NCBI GenBank assembly: GCA_029570375.1
Contig: JAKPXB010000043.1
Coordinates: forward strand, 97,850-161,849
Source: Bacillota bacterium
Lineage (GTDB): Bacteria; Bacillota; Clostridia; Saccharofermentanales; DTU023
DNA: 64,000 nucleotides
Direction: 5' to 3'
Both the position numbers and the translations under genes were made by a program. The notes beneath the pieces are model-generated. The model was not told the origin of the DNA. It searched no databases and saw nothing but the letters and a program-made list of their open reading frames with translations. This document shows, piece after piece, positions 1 through 9,300 of this stretch (the stretch's first letter is position 1; each line of letters begins with the position of its first letter).

Positions 1-2
1 CG

Positions 3-203
3 TCCGCGGCGGTACACCGTCGGAGTCTCTCCTTCGCGCTTGAAATCGATCCCTTCGCGCCCAATGTCTCCTTTCTGTTCTATCATCCGGTCTTCATGCT
101 GCTTCTTCTGGCATCCCAGATTCTTGCGATCTACGTTCCGGCGCGCGGTTCCCGAAAGGGTGCTATTCTGTCGGTCCCCGGACGTGCGTTGCGCTCCCGG
201 TAA
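3..203 (+). CDS. C-terminal end of a host integral membrane protein (5' truncated by window)
   Basis: Frame 3 is open from the window edge to a TAA and encodes 66 residues; the ORF track misses it because its start lies outside the window. It reads as an Asp/Pro-containing loop followed by one strongly hydrophobic segment (about residues 24-43, 'VFMLLLLASQILAIYVPA') and a short basic tail ending in arginine. That is the shape of the last membrane helix of a polytopic protein. The overlapping 75-aa ORF listed at 40-267 is rich in Cys, Arg and Ser and runs across the tRNA promoter, so it is probably a shadow. No family can be named from the fragment. Confidence 0.55.
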   Translation, partial: SAAVHRRSLSFALEIDPFAPNVSFLFYHPVFMLLLLASQILAIYVPARGSRKGAILSVPGRALRSR

Positions 204-241
204 GCCGCCTTATAAAAATGCTTGTAAAGATACCGGACTCG

Positions 242-270
242 TTGACAACAGGGGCGTTCCTCGGTAAACT
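242..270 (+). promoter_or_regulatory. Promoter of tRNA-Ser(UGA)
   Basis: A perfect -35 TTGACA and a -10 TAAACT are separated by 17 bp. The expected start is about 15 bp before the mature tRNA. No other gene begins here. Confidence 0.75.
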
Positions 271-291
271 GACTTCGCCTGTTTCGGACAC

Positions 292-382
292 GGAGAGATG
301 GTCGAGATGGATGAAGGCACCGGTCTTGAAAACCGGCGAGGATGCAAGTCCTCCGCGGGTTCGAATCCCGCTCTCTCCGCCA
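292..382 (+). tRNA. tRNA-Ser(UGA)
   Basis: This is a complete class II tRNA. The acceptor stem is GGAGAGA/TCTCTCC, the anticodon loop CTTGAAA gives UGA, the variable arm is long as expected for serine, the T-loop is TTCGAAT, and CCA is encoded. Its last 17 bases are the prophage attachment core, so the tRNA stays intact after integration. It is the first of two tRNA-Ser genes that would have been about 0.5 kb apart before the prophage arrived. Confidence 0.97.
366..382 (+). other. Prophage attachment site at the tRNA end (att core)
   Basis: TCCCGCTCTCTCCGCCA, the 3' end of tRNA-Ser(UGA), is repeated exactly at 37695-37711 just beyond the integrase. The two copies bound the prophage. Confidence 0.9.
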
Positions 383-403
383 TAACCTTTGAAAGAAAAT
401 GAC

Positions 404-437
404 AAAACCCCTGAAAAGCAATGATATCAGGGGTTTT
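404..437. terminator. Bidirectional terminator between tRNA-Ser and phage late genes
   Basis: There is an 11-bp perfect inverted repeat AAAACCCCTGA/TCAGGGGTTTT with T-rich sequence on both sides. It can end the tRNA transcript on the plus strand and the holin operon on the minus strand. Confidence 0.75.
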
Positions 438-487
438 GCATTTCTTAAAAAATGTTAAACCTTGCTCGAAGAATGAAATAATGACAC

Positions 488-502
488 ACAAAACGACACA
501 CA
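488..502 (+). repeat. Likely integrase arm-type site, copy 1
   Basis: ACAAAACGACACACA is repeated exactly at 37641-37655 next to the other end of the prophage, and a partial GACACACA lies just upstream at 483. Short direct repeats near both att cores fit tyrosine-recombinase arm sites. The role is inferred from position. Confidence 0.5.
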
Positions 503-542
503 AACAATCCCCCGGCACACTCGCAAGGGGAGAGCAGAAAAG

Positions 543-791
543 TTATTTTTTTAAAGCCGATGCACCTGCGTCGTAGACACCGGACGCGGCTGCTCCATAT
601 ACCACCCCGCTGACAATGTAGTTGAGCCAATCCATAGAGGTCACTGCCGGATAGACAGCTGCGTAAATAACGCCAAGCACACCGCCGACAGCGACTGCGA
701 TGAAGGGTAGCCAGCGAGAATCAAGCTCTGCTTTTTTGATCAGTTCGACAGTAATGATTGTCAAAGGGATAATAAAAAGATTCCAGTCCAT
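543..791 (-). CDS. Phage holin
   Basis: This is an 82-aa membrane protein. The ORF-track start is upstream; ATG at 791 is preferred because AGAAAGGAAA sits 9 nt before it. There are hydrophobic stretches at about residues 3-15, 25-47 and 52-70 and the C-terminus ends in Lys-Lys, as in small phage holins of Gram-positive hosts. It is the last gene of the late operon, next to the endolysin, which fits a role in permeabilising the membrane to time lysis. The exact holin family is not certain from sequence alone. Confidence 0.75.
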   Translation of the reverse strand: MDWNLFIIPLTIITVELIKKAELDSRWLPFIAVAVGGVLGVIYAAVYPAVTSMDWLNYIVSGVVYGAAASGVYDAGASALKK

Positions 792-792
792 G

Positions 793-1218
793 TTAAGTAT
801 TTCCTTTCTGTTCTGCCTCCACAATGGGAAGGGATTTTAGTGCCTGCATTTTGTCAGCCATGCCATGATTGCCGCTCATTTCTGAATAGGCCTCGTAGAG
901 CATTGCGGCGCGCTCGCGCTCTGAGAGTGCACATTTCCCTGCACGAATATTTCTCGCACAGATCTTGTCTAACTCGATACGAATAATCGCCAAAAGCCCC
1001 TTTTTTAACGATTCAATATCTTCGTGTAGCGTTTCCCTATCTTCGATACTGGCTTGAATTTGTTTGCCTTGTTCAGAGTTGGTCGTTTCAGCGGATTTCA
1101 GCGCTTTGTAATACTTCTGAATCAATATAAAGAGAGGTGTTGCCGTTGCCACCACAAGGCCTATGAATTTCAGCCACCACACAAGGCTATCAAGATTTAC
1201 AAATTTATCAGCGACCAT
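793..1218 (-). CDS. Membrane-anchored phage protein of the lysis cassette
   Basis: This 141-aa protein has one N-terminal transmembrane helix (about residues 14-36) followed by a charged, probably helical cytoplasmic region and a C-terminal segment rich in Glu and Lys. It lies between endolysin and holin with almost no spacing (its TAA ends 1 nt before the holin ATG), so it is translated with the lysis genes. The layout resembles haemolysin XhlA/holin accessory proteins, but no family motif is clear. A role in lysis control is inference from position. Confidence 0.6.
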   Translation of the reverse strand: MVADKFVNLDSLVWWLKFIGLVVATATPLFILIQKYYKALKSAETTNSEQGKQIQASIEDRETLHEDIESLKKGLLAIIRIELDKICARNIRAGKCALSERERAAMLYEAYSEMSGNHGMADKMQALKSLPIVEAEQKGNT

Positions 1219-1224
1219 CGCACA

Positions 1225-2280
1225 CTACCCCTTAAACACTAGCGGCCAAGTCTGAGACCCCACAACGCCATCAACAACCAGCCCCTTAGCTTTTTGGAGT
1301 GCCTTGACAGCGCTCTCTGTAACTGCGCCAAAGTCGCCGTCGATATCAATCACGTCATAGCCTTGCGCCATGAGCGCCACCTGCAAGACTTCGACCAGCA
1401 CGCCCTTTGAGCCTTTAGATAGCGTGTGCGCTCGCGCCCAAGCGTCTACTTTGTTCGACGACTCCGGCTGTTCCGGATCCTCGAAGATGCGCACCCAGCC
1501 GGCACCGGACTTGAGTCGACCGAAGGCACCCTGCTTTTCAACGATGGTGTACTTCGTCGAGATCTTGACACTCCCGACCTGCTTGCTGGTGGATGCGGCC
1601 GCATAGATCGGTGTTCCGCGCTCGAGTCGGACTTTCACATTCATTTCACTTTCCTCTTTCTTTGGCGGTAACGAGTCTTGCGCCATTGCGTGCTTTACGT
1701 CAGCGCGGAAGGTGTCCATCGTGCATGGCAGCTGTAGCTGTCGCCACAAATGCTCCGGGTCTCCGTGATTCGACGCCACGCCTGCTTTGGCGCCCTCCGC
1801 ATGAGAAATCACGGCAAGGTGGTTTTTTCCTTTGATCTTCGCCGTCGGATCAATGCCGTGGCGCTTGCAGATGTCCGCAAAGAGCTCGACTGTCGTCCAA
1901 TAATTGCGCTTGACGTAGTCTCGCGCCGCTTCAAGGTCGGATGGATCGACAGTAAATCTCCCGCCTCTGCCGTATTTCAGGCTTCTCGGCTCGGCCATTT
2001 CGACCTGGATCATGTAGTTGTTCGCGTTGCCGTTCCGCCCGCTCCCCGACGTCCACGGGCGCTTTGTTTCCGGTAGCGTCTGGATCGCGAGCCCGGGTTC
2101 TGTTACGTATGTTGCGCAGACTCGCGCAGTCGGGCGATTCCATCGCTCCGCCCAATTGTCAGCCGATGATTGAGAGCAACCCACAGAGTGGAGCATGACG
2201 CCGAGTTGCCCTTGCATCTTCCGCGGGTCGTTGTAGCACGGAGACTTGACCGCGTGCTTGATTTTTAGTGTGTATGCCAT
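1225..2280 (-). CDS. Endolysin: N-acetylmuramoyl-L-alanine amidase with SH3 and peptidoglycan-binding domains
   Basis: This 351-aa enzyme cleaves the amide bond between muramic acid and the stem peptide to release phage. The N-terminal amidase_2-like domain spans about residues 1-185, with likely zinc ligands in 'HSVG' (His31) and in 'NHGDPEHLW' (His172). A bacterial SH3-like segment follows at about 214-275 and a helical peptidoglycan-binding repeat with 'DGDFGAVTESAVKALQ' at about 285-350. The order of catalytic domain then wall binders is usual for Gram-positive phages. There is no signal peptide, so export depends on the holin. Confidence 0.93.
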   Translation of the reverse strand: MAYTLKIKHAVKSPCYNDPRKMQGQLGVMLHSVGCSQSSADNWAERWNRPTARVCATYVTEPGLAIQTLPETKRPWTSGSGRNGNANNYMIQVEMAEPRSLKYGRGGRFTVDPSDLEAARDYVKRNYWTTVELFADICKRHGIDPTAKIKGKNHLAVISHAEGAKAGVASNHGDPEHLWRQLQLPCTMDTFRADVKHAMAQDSLPPKKEESEMNVKVRLERGTPIYAAASTSKQVGSVKISTKYTIVEKQGAFGRLKSGAGWVRIFEDPEQPESSNKVDAWARAHTLSKGSKGVLVEVLQVALMAQGYDVIDIDGDFGAVTESAVKALQKAKGLVVDGVVGSQTWPLVFKG

Positions 2281-2307
2281 TCATTTTCCTCACTTTCAAG
2301 TCAACAT

Positions 2308-2330
2308 AAAAAACCGGCTTTTGCCGGCTA
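2308..2330 (-). terminator. Terminator after the tail-tip gene
   Basis: On the minus strand, GCCGGC-AAAA-GCCGG is followed by six T residues. It lies just downstream of the 2362-2883 gene and before the endolysin. Confidence 0.7.
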
Positions 2331-2361
2331 TAATTAAATTAATAGTCCTCTAGGTAGGTAG

Positions 2362-2883
2362 CTACGTTCCCTGCTTCCACGCTCCGCTTGTACGTGCATA
2401 GACGAGCCCTTGCTTCCATACACCGCCTGTGCGGACATAGACGAGCCCTTGCTTCCATGTACCGCCCGTGCGGACTTGCACGCCACGAGGGATATCGGTA
2501 AGCGGCAAAGTCACAGACACCTCCGTGCGACCGGGTCCTGCATGCGAAATATAATTGAGCTTGGCGGTTGCCGTGATTGTTTTCGTTCCGTCTGCGTTAT
2601 GTGCAACAGTAGAAGTCCCTGAAACGACCGCCTGTTCACGCGGGCTCCCGGACGGTCTGAAGTCGTATGTGACATACGATTTTTTCTGTTGAACACCGTC
2701 AATCAGAACCTCAACAGAAAGGTCATTTGCCCAGGTGTAATAGTACGTGTACTTTGCATTTTTGAGATAGCCGCGCCACGATACGACGCTCGTATTAGTT
2801 GCGATGTCATAAGATGCCTCATTCGCTTCTATCCATAGATAGATGACACTGATGTTAGGTGACTTGACGCTGTTGCTTGCCAT
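2362..2883 (-). CDS. Minor structural protein with three C-terminal Trp-Lys repeats
   Basis: This 173-aa protein follows the tail-fibre gene and starts with a strong GGAGG site. Residues 1-130 are rich in Ser, Thr, Tyr and Val with alternating polarity, as in beta-sandwich tail-tip proteins. The last 38 residues are three tandem copies of about 13 residues with consensus 'VRTGGxWKQGLVY', ending 'WKQGT'. Such Trp-rich repeats are common in phage receptor-recognition or decoration domains. It is probably part of the baseplate or fibre tip; the ligand is unknown. Confidence 0.65.
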   Translation of the reverse strand: MASNSVKSPNISVIYLWIEANEASYDIATNTSVVSWRGYLKNAKYTYYYTWANDLSVEVLIDGVQQKKSYVTYDFRPSGSPREQAVVSGTSTVAHNADGTKTITATAKLNYISHAGPGRTEVSVTLPLTDIPRGVQVRTGGTWKQGLVYVRTGGVWKQGLVYARTSGAWKQGT

Positions 2884-2893
2884 GGGAGCCTCC

Positions 2894-4360
2894 TTAGATC
2901 ACTTTGATCCATATGTCGCCATCCGCCCCGCCCGACGGATTCGATGTGCTGATCGTGATTTTGCGCTTCCGGTCAGAAGCGAGGGTCGGTTCTTTGCCAT
3001 CAAGCGTCGCCTGCAAGCTTGTCACGTTTGCAATGGTGTGCGTGTGGCTCACGGCCGCGTAATTGTGCGAGTGCGAGGCGGGCGCTTTACCATCGAGAGT
3101 TGCCTGAAGGTTCGATACATTAGCGATGGTATGTGTGTGTGATGAGGCCGCTTTGCCGTCAAGCGTCGCCTGTAAACTTGTTACATTTGCGATGGTGTGC
3201 GTGTGTGAGCTGGCAGCGAAGTAGGTGTCGGCCTTCCCGTTAAGCCTTGCGGCGTTGTCAGCCTCACCTGCTTTTATGCGCTTCCACGCCGTCCATGTTC
3301 CTTCGTACAAGCCTCTTAACCATGTGTGATCTGCGGGATTGTTATATATATGAGCTATCTGTATCGGTCCACTAGATCCAATGTTAAGTACCATAAGCGC
3401 AAATGCATGGTCGAAGGGTCTATTTGGCATGGTTGCTGCTGTGGCGTTAGACGCACAGTAGTAATAGCCCGGAGCGGTCAGCGAGTTGAAGTCCGTGTTC
3501 GGCGGCACGATTGTGGCGCGCCGCGGCACATCATTGTCGTTTACTTGATTTGCCGTTGACGCCTTGCCGTCAAGCGTCGCCTGCAAGCTCGTCACGTTCG
3601 CAATGGTGTGAGTGTGAGACGTAGCCGCATAATTGTGCGAGTGCGAGGCGGGCGCTTTACCATCGAGAGTTGCCTGAAGGTTCGATACATTAGCGATGGT
3701 ATGCGTGTGTGATGTTTTCGCGAAGGCTGTGCTGTCAAGTCCATCGAGCTTGTCGGCGTCTGCCGCCTTGCCGTTGAGCGGGAGATAACCCTGTGTTGAC
3801 AGTTGATTAATAATCGCTGTTGCCTGCGAAGCAAAGTCCGAACCGTCAAGGGTGATTAGGCTGTTAATCAGTCCGCACACAGACGCGTTGAACCGTTCGT
3901 CGGTTACGTTCGCATTTTCGATTTTAACTGCGTTTGCCGCAACGGAAACTTTCGCAAGCGAGAGTTCGTAGACGTTGCTTGAGCGCGTTAAGGCGGGAGG
4001 GACAGGAGCAGTTGCCGGTGTTCCCTCTTTGACGGCGACAGTAATCTGACGCTCGGACAGTGATCTGTCAAGGCGCAAGATCACTCTGTCAATCCGTGGT
4101 TGAGACGTCGAAGCGCCTATCGTAAGCGCTTTAATACCGGTGTTGTCGTTTTCAAGCCAGTAAGCATAGCCCTGAATAAGCGCTATTCCATAATCGATAT
4201 TCACGGTCATTCCCGTTCCCGGAGCAGTCACTTTGAGGTTTGTACCGCCGTTTTTTATGCCGTCCGTGAGGAACAACCGAAAATATTCTGCAAACTGCTC
4301 CGCTTGGTATGTCCGGTCATCACCGACCGAGTCGAAAAATCTTGATTGTTCGAGTGCCAT
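2894..4360 (-). CDS. Tail fibre / receptor-binding baseplate protein with His-Thr repeats
   Basis: This is a 488-aa fibre protein. Residues 1-150 resemble upper-baseplate adaptors, with a conserved-looking 'GYAYWLEND' strand. The middle and C-terminal parts contain at least six copies of a collagen-like fibre repeat, 'SHTHTIANVxxLQATLDGK', two of them followed by 'APASHSHNYA'. A Trp/Tyr-rich knob-like domain (about 290-360, 'GYYYCASN...WTAWKRI') sits between repeat blocks and resembles a pyocin-knob domain. The ATG overlaps the TAA of the upstream tail gene (TAATG). It probably trimerises and sets host range. Confidence 0.82.
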   Translation of the reverse strand: MALEQSRFFDSVGDDRTYQAEQFAEYFRLFLTDGIKNGGTNLKVTAPGTGMTVNIDYGIALIQGYAYWLENDNTGIKALTIGASTSQPRIDRVILRLDRSLSERQITVAVKEGTPATAPVPPALTRSSNVYELSLAKVSVAANAVKIENANVTDERFNASVCGLINSLITLDGSDFASQATAIINQLSTQGYLPLNGKAADADKLDGLDSTAFAKTSHTHTIANVSNLQATLDGKAPASHSHNYAATSHTHTIANVTSLQATLDGKASTANQVNDNDVPRRATIVPPNTDFNSLTAPGYYYCASNATAATMPNRPFDHAFALMVLNIGSSGPIQIAHIYNNPADHTWLRGLYEGTWTAWKRIKAGEADNAARLNGKADTYFAASSHTHTIANVTSLQATLDGKAASSHTHTIANVSNLQATLDGKAPASHSHNYAAVSHTHTIANVTSLQATLDGKEPTLASDRKRKITISTSNPSGGADGDIWIKVI

Positions 4361-5478
4361 TATCTGACCACCTCCGTCTTACGTATTTCGTCGAGAATGT
4401 TTTTGTTTCTCTTTCCAAATGTAGGGATGATTTGGACCTTTCCACGCTCGTACACCTCTTTGACTGAGGTGATTTTCTTTGCCTGTTCAATCCCGAGTTC
4501 TTTGGATTGAACGGTTACCACGCTTCCGATATCCCAGTCGATAAGGTATTGAAATGAACTGTTCGGCAACACGGAGCATGTCAATGTTTCGGATGGTTCC
4601 ATTTGCGAAAGTCTATATTGCGCCTCGTAAATGAGATCGTTAATATTATCGACGCTTCCGCAGTCTTGCCATGCCTCGCGGCGCTCGTAGCCTGCCAACG
4701 CCGCATCGTCCGGCGAGCGTGAGACGGCCTGAATCAGTCTGTTTTCATCTTCTCCCGCACCTCCGGCATAAGCGACCGTCACATCGCGAGTGACATCCTG
4801 CCGGTACTCGATATTTTCAATATTTTCAAAATCAACCGACATGATAACCGGATGCTCCGATCCTGCCGTTTGGATACGCTCAGGAATGACATCAAAAACG
4901 AATCGCTCATCGGTGAGTTGAGCGGTGACGGTGTAACCCATTCCCGTGTATTCACCGATGTCACGCAGTGTTTCATCAAGTCGCTTGAATCGCTCGCTCC
5001 ATACGGCACGCATCCCGCGCCCGAGGTACGGCGCCATGTTTAATGCCGGAAAAGCTCTGTTTGATTCGCTCGGATTAACGGCATGTTTTTCGACGTAATG
5101 CCGCATGATCTCCTCTGCTGTTGCGTCACCTTGGTCAGGAAACCTGTCCCAACCGAAAAAGTGTGTGTCATCTTTCCGGTCAGGAATTATAACACGCTGT
5201 GAGAAAATGCCTTTTAGCTCGTGCCCCGTCACCATCAGACTCAGATGATCGTCCTCCGTCATCCGCACACCGGTAATCTCCCAGATGCGCTTTTCGTCGA
5301 TCATGACGAGGTTGCCGATCTGAAGTGCGTTTGAGCCTTGATCTTTCAAGCCGATATGCAGTTCAAGTTTGCCGACTTCCCAGAGTGAGCGCTCGCCTTG
5401 AAAGCTCGTGTACGTGTCGATCACAGCAAGGAGGTTAAATGCCTTATCGATGATCTTAAGTTCCGGATACTGTAGCAT
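4360..5478 (-). CDS. Siphovirus tail protein, ReqiPepy6 Gp37-like
   Basis: This 372-aa protein lies between the distal-tail protein and the fibre. The N-terminus ('LLAVIDTYTSFQGERSLWEVGKLEL') and the later 'NLVMIDEKRIWEITGV' match the Gp37-like tail family of Gram-positive siphoviruses, which take the place of Tal in the baseplate hub. The C-terminal third ends in a basic helix. It overlaps its upstream neighbour by 1 nt. The structural role comes from gene order and family resemblance; no enzymatic motif is seen. Confidence 0.78.
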   Translation of the reverse strand: MLQYPELKIIDKAFNLLAVIDTYTSFQGERSLWEVGKLELHIGLKDQGSNALQIGNLVMIDEKRIWEITGVRMTEDDHLSLMVTGHELKGIFSQRVIIPDRKDDTHFFGWDRFPDQGDATAEEIMRHYVEKHAVNPSESNRAFPALNMAPYLGRGMRAVWSERFKRLDETLRDIGEYTGMGYTVTAQLTDERFVFDVIPERIQTAGSEHPVIMSVDFENIENIEYRQDVTRDVTVAYAGGAGEDENRLIQAVSRSPDDAALAGYERREAWQDCGSVDNINDLIYEAQYRLSQMEPSETLTCSVLPNSSFQYLIDWDIGSVVTVQSKELGIEQAKKITSVKEVYERGKVQIIPTFGKRNKNILDEIRKTEVVR

Positions 5479-6371
5479 TAGACACCTCCAAAGCGAGAGA
5501 ACGTCCGGATGATGACGGTTGCCGTTGTGGTGTCATCGCCGGATGAGTACGACAATTCATTTGGGCCGGGCTGTAATTGAAACCAGGTCGATTGAGGGTC
5601 GATTGCCCCGACCGCATTTTCAATCGTTCCGGTCGCTCTGACGATTGTGGCAAGCTTAGCCCCGCGCTCCGTGCTAATCGTCAAACGGTCGCCTGCGGCG
5701 AGCTCACGGTTGACGGCCAGGAACTCACCTGTCTTCACAAGCTCAATTCTCGGCCTTGTAGCGGTTCCTGTTATTTCAACGTGAATGGGAGCTTGAACAT
5801 CCCCGTCGTTGACGATTGTTGCCACATAGCCTCGCGATCCGAACCGGATGCCGGGAGTCAATTGATTTACAGCAGGGATATTCAACGGGAACTTAAACCC
5901 TCCTGACAAATAGGCGAGCCGATTAACTGTCGCCGTTTCAGTACGCCACGCCGGATCCGGACAATAGAAAACGATCTGCATCGGGAAATAATTTCTTAAG
6001 CGTCGACCGTTTTCACGCGGACCCTGCCGGACGACGGCCGGTATCCACCAACGTCCATAATCGTTTTCATAGAACAGCTTGCCCTTTTCCCCTGACCGGT
6101 TTAAGGCGCTCCCAAGGATGCGAATCAATTTTGATCGATTCTCGTACATGGAACGCCTTTCATCACCGTAGACGTGGAGATTGAGTGTGACCTCGCGATC
6201 GTTAAGTCGTAATCCGTAGTACAGCGCGCCGTCCATACCCGCAGGCGTTTGAATGTTGGACGTCACGTCAACCGCGCCAATGCCGGACACACTCTCAAAG
6301 ATGTATGGCGGGACAAAAGGCGAGACTTCAACAACCTCTCCTCTCGGATTTATGTATCTGATTTTTTGCAT
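5478..6371 (-). CDS. Distal tail protein (Dit-like phage tail family)
   Basis: This 297-aa protein is encoded directly after the tape measure, the usual place of Dit. The N-terminal half contains the Dit belt pattern ('IQTPAGMDGALYYGLRLNDREVTLNLHVYGDERRSMYE', quoted here only as a region, about residues 40-80) and a 'FYCPDPAW' segment near residue 150 that is typical of phage_tail family members. It would form the hexameric ring joining tail tube and baseplate. Confidence 0.85.
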   Translation of the reverse strand: MQKIRYINPRGEVVEVSPFVPPYIFESVSGIGAVDVTSNIQTPAGMDGALYYGLRLNDREVTLNLHVYGDERRSMYENRSKLIRILGSALNRSGEKGKLFYENDYGRWWIPAVVRQGPRENGRRLRNYFPMQIVFYCPDPAWRTETATVNRLAYLSGGFKFPLNIPAVNQLTPGIRFGSRGYVATIVNDGDVQAPIHVEITGTATRPRIELVKTGEFLAVNRELAAGDRLTISTERGAKLATIVRATGTIENAVGAIDPQSTWFQLQPGPNELSYSSGDDTTTATVIIRTFSRFGGV

Positions 6372-6377
6372 AACTCT

Positions 6378-9300
6378 TTACCTCCGAGAGAGCCGATCCA
6401 ACATCCGTTCGAGATCGCGCATCATCTTTGCCGGCGTCTCTTCTTCTGCGTAATAATTCACTACGATGGTTGGGAGTTGTTTTGACGGTCGTCCTGGGTC
6501 CTGGGGAGGCACAATGGGAAGGGGCATGCCATGACGTTTCAAAAAGTTTGAAGCAACCTTACTCGCTTCTTCAGCCATCGTCGCCCGGTAGCCTTCAATC
6601 TGTCGAGTAATCGCCTCAAACCAGACGTTAATGTCCATTGCTTTCGAAGCAAACCCTTCGTAAAGCCGCTCCCCGAGCGATTTGCCCACCGCATCATAAG
6701 CAGGCGCGAAAGACTGAATTAACTTGATGATGTCTTTCTGATTGCCGGACATGATGAGCTGCTCCGCTTCCGCGGTCAGGTTGTACTCTTTCAGGCGTTC
6801 ATCGTAGAACTTGTCAAGGTCTTCGAGTTGTTTTTCAAGGGCTTTTTGCTCTTCTTGCGCACGCCTGTCAACTTCATTAGCCTGCTGTCTAAGCGCTTCC
6901 TTTGCGTCTTCGCGCTCGTTGCGCTTCAACCACTGAGCCAGTTCGTCTTTCTCTTGTTTTATTTGCTCGGATAGCTTCCGCCGGTTGTAAGCATCGTTTT
7001 CGTACTGTAACTGCTGCTCAAGTGCCGCAATCTTGCGCCGGCGTTTCCGTTCCTCCTCGGCGCGGTCTTCGCCCTTGGTCAGCTCGTCAAGCGCTTTGAT
7101 CTGTTCCTCAATCGCTTCGCGTTGTGCCTCAGACCATTCTTTCCAGTTATCCATGCTCGTGCGGATATGACCTTCTTCTGCTTGGCGTTGCGCTTCGTAT
7201 CGTGCACGGAGAGCTGCCAAAACGCCGTCTGCGAGCTTTTGGAGATTTTGAGTGTCACGTTCCTTGATTTGTTGCTGAACGGCATAAAGCTGCTTTTCGA
7301 GCTCAATCCTTGCGTCCGTACCTTCCTTATATTGGTCCATCATGGCGCGGATTCTCTCGCGCTGCTGTTCGAGGGTAAGACGGCCGTAATAGACATCGAT
7401 TTCGTACGCACGCCGCACTTCCTCCTGCCGCGCTTGATAGAGTTGTCGTTCGACCTCCATGTATTCGACGGTGCCCGCTTCGTGTTCCGAAAGCTTCTTT
7501 TCGAGTATTGTGATCTCTTCGGCGAGCGTCAGTTGATTCATCGCTTTCGCATGTTCGAGTTTCGCACGTTCCAGTTCTTGGTCACGTTCCTTGATTTGTT
7601 GCTGAACGGCATAGAGCTGCTTTTCAAGCTCAATCCTTGCATCGGTGCCAACCTTGTACTGACGGATCATCTCTTGGATGCGCTCGGCTTGTAGCTCGAG
7701 TGTCAGACGGCCGTAGTAAACATCGTCCTGATAAGCGGACATTTTCATCTGCTTTTCGAGCGCATAAATCTGTGATTCGAGTGCAAGTCGTGCTTCGGTG
7801 CCTTGGGCGTAAGCGTTTGCCATCTGCTGTAATCGCTTGATCTGCTCGGCAACCGTCAGTCGATCCATGGCGACATCGCGATCAAAAGCTGATTGGGCGA
7901 GCTGCTTTTTCAGTTCATGCAACCGCTGTTCCAGCTCCATACGAGCATCTGTCCCTTTTTTGTATTGAGCGATCTCGCGTGCGGTGATCGTGATCTGATC
8001 TTGCAGTGTGAGCCTGTCAAGCGCCACGCCCATGTCGTACTGCTGTTGCCTCTGTTTCTTTTGCAGATCATAGAGCTGCTTTTCGAGCTCAATCCTGACT
8101 TCCGTACCTGCCTTATATTGGCTCATACGGCGCTGCGTTTCCTTGATTTGCTCCTCTGTTGTAAGCCGATCATAGTACACAGCCAAGTCATAGAGTTGCT
8201 GTTCTTGTTGTTTTTGCAATTCGTAGAGTTTTCGCTCTGCCTCAAGCCTCGCCTCTGTTCCAGCCTTAAAGCTTTTGACGATGGCGCGCTGAGCGGAGAT
8301 TTCCCCGGCAAGCGACAGTCGATCCATAGCCTTGGCGTGTTCAAGGTCGCTCAGCCTCTTTTGCTGCCTCAGCTCATAGACCTTATCGTCGATTTCTTGG
8401 CGCTCACCGGCTTTTTTGGCGTATGCGGCGCGAACGTGCAACAGCGCAGCTACTTCTTCGTCGACCGTCAGCTGGTCCAATCTGCGTTTGCGCTCAATCA
8501 GTTCCAACTCGCGCTCAAGCGCCTCGTTCTTGTAAGACTGTTCACGTGTTGACGCTTTTCTGCTCCCGCTACCGCGTCTTGACCTAGGAGGTGTTTTTCG
8601 CCATGACGGTGTCCCGCCTCCGCCTCTTCCATACGAACGTGTGACATTAACGATTTGGTTATCCCCGTCCACGTTGACGCCGGCACTCGCGCCGTCCAGT
8701 TCTCTGAGCTTGTTAAGGACGCCATCCAACGCAAAAATGATTTTGTTCGCTTGCTCTTGAGTCGCTGTACCTGCGTTCGCCATGGCTTGAGCTGTCGCCT
8801 TTGCCATTTCCGCTTCGGCGATTGCCAGCTGATAGTTCAAGTCGATCATGATCGCTTTCATGTCAGCGTCTTGTTGGTATGCGTCTAAGTTTCCTGCGAT
8901 CTGTTCCGCCGTCACGCCGTACCGATCAGCAAGATATTCGAGTGCCAGTCCGTAGTCTTCCGAGGCTGTATTGCCTTCCTTTAAGACGTCGATGGCCACT
9001 TGAAGATCTGTCAGATCCTGCATCTCCTTTTTGAGCGACTCGTATGAACCGGAGAAACCGCTAATCGCGCCAATCATCTCTTTAACGGATGTTTTTTGCG
9101 CTCGAATGGCTGAAGTCGTGCCTTCAATTTCAGCAGACGTTCTACTGGCCGAGTTTCTCAGCCCTGCAAAGGCTTTCTCGACAGCGGACACGTAGGATGA
9201 AAGGCCGGCTTGCTTAAACCCATCGACCAAGTTAGACTGCATGTCCGCGAGGGATGTGCGAATGCCGTCTGTGATACGGTCAAAATCCTCTTTCTCGCTT

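Noticed and set aside
40-267. 75-aa ORF before tRNA-Ser(UGA)
   Set aside because: It crosses the tRNA promoter and has an odd composition; frame 3 gives a better membrane-protein C-terminus.
2894-4360. Regularly spaced repeats that could suggest a CRISPR array
   Set aside because: They are codon-phased protein repeats of the tail fibre; no constant spacer length and no cas genes.
7122-7694. 190-aa plus-strand ORF inside the tape measure (also 7893-8552 and 10141-10719)
   Set aside because: These are antisense shadows of the repetitive tape-measure gene with no ribosome sites.
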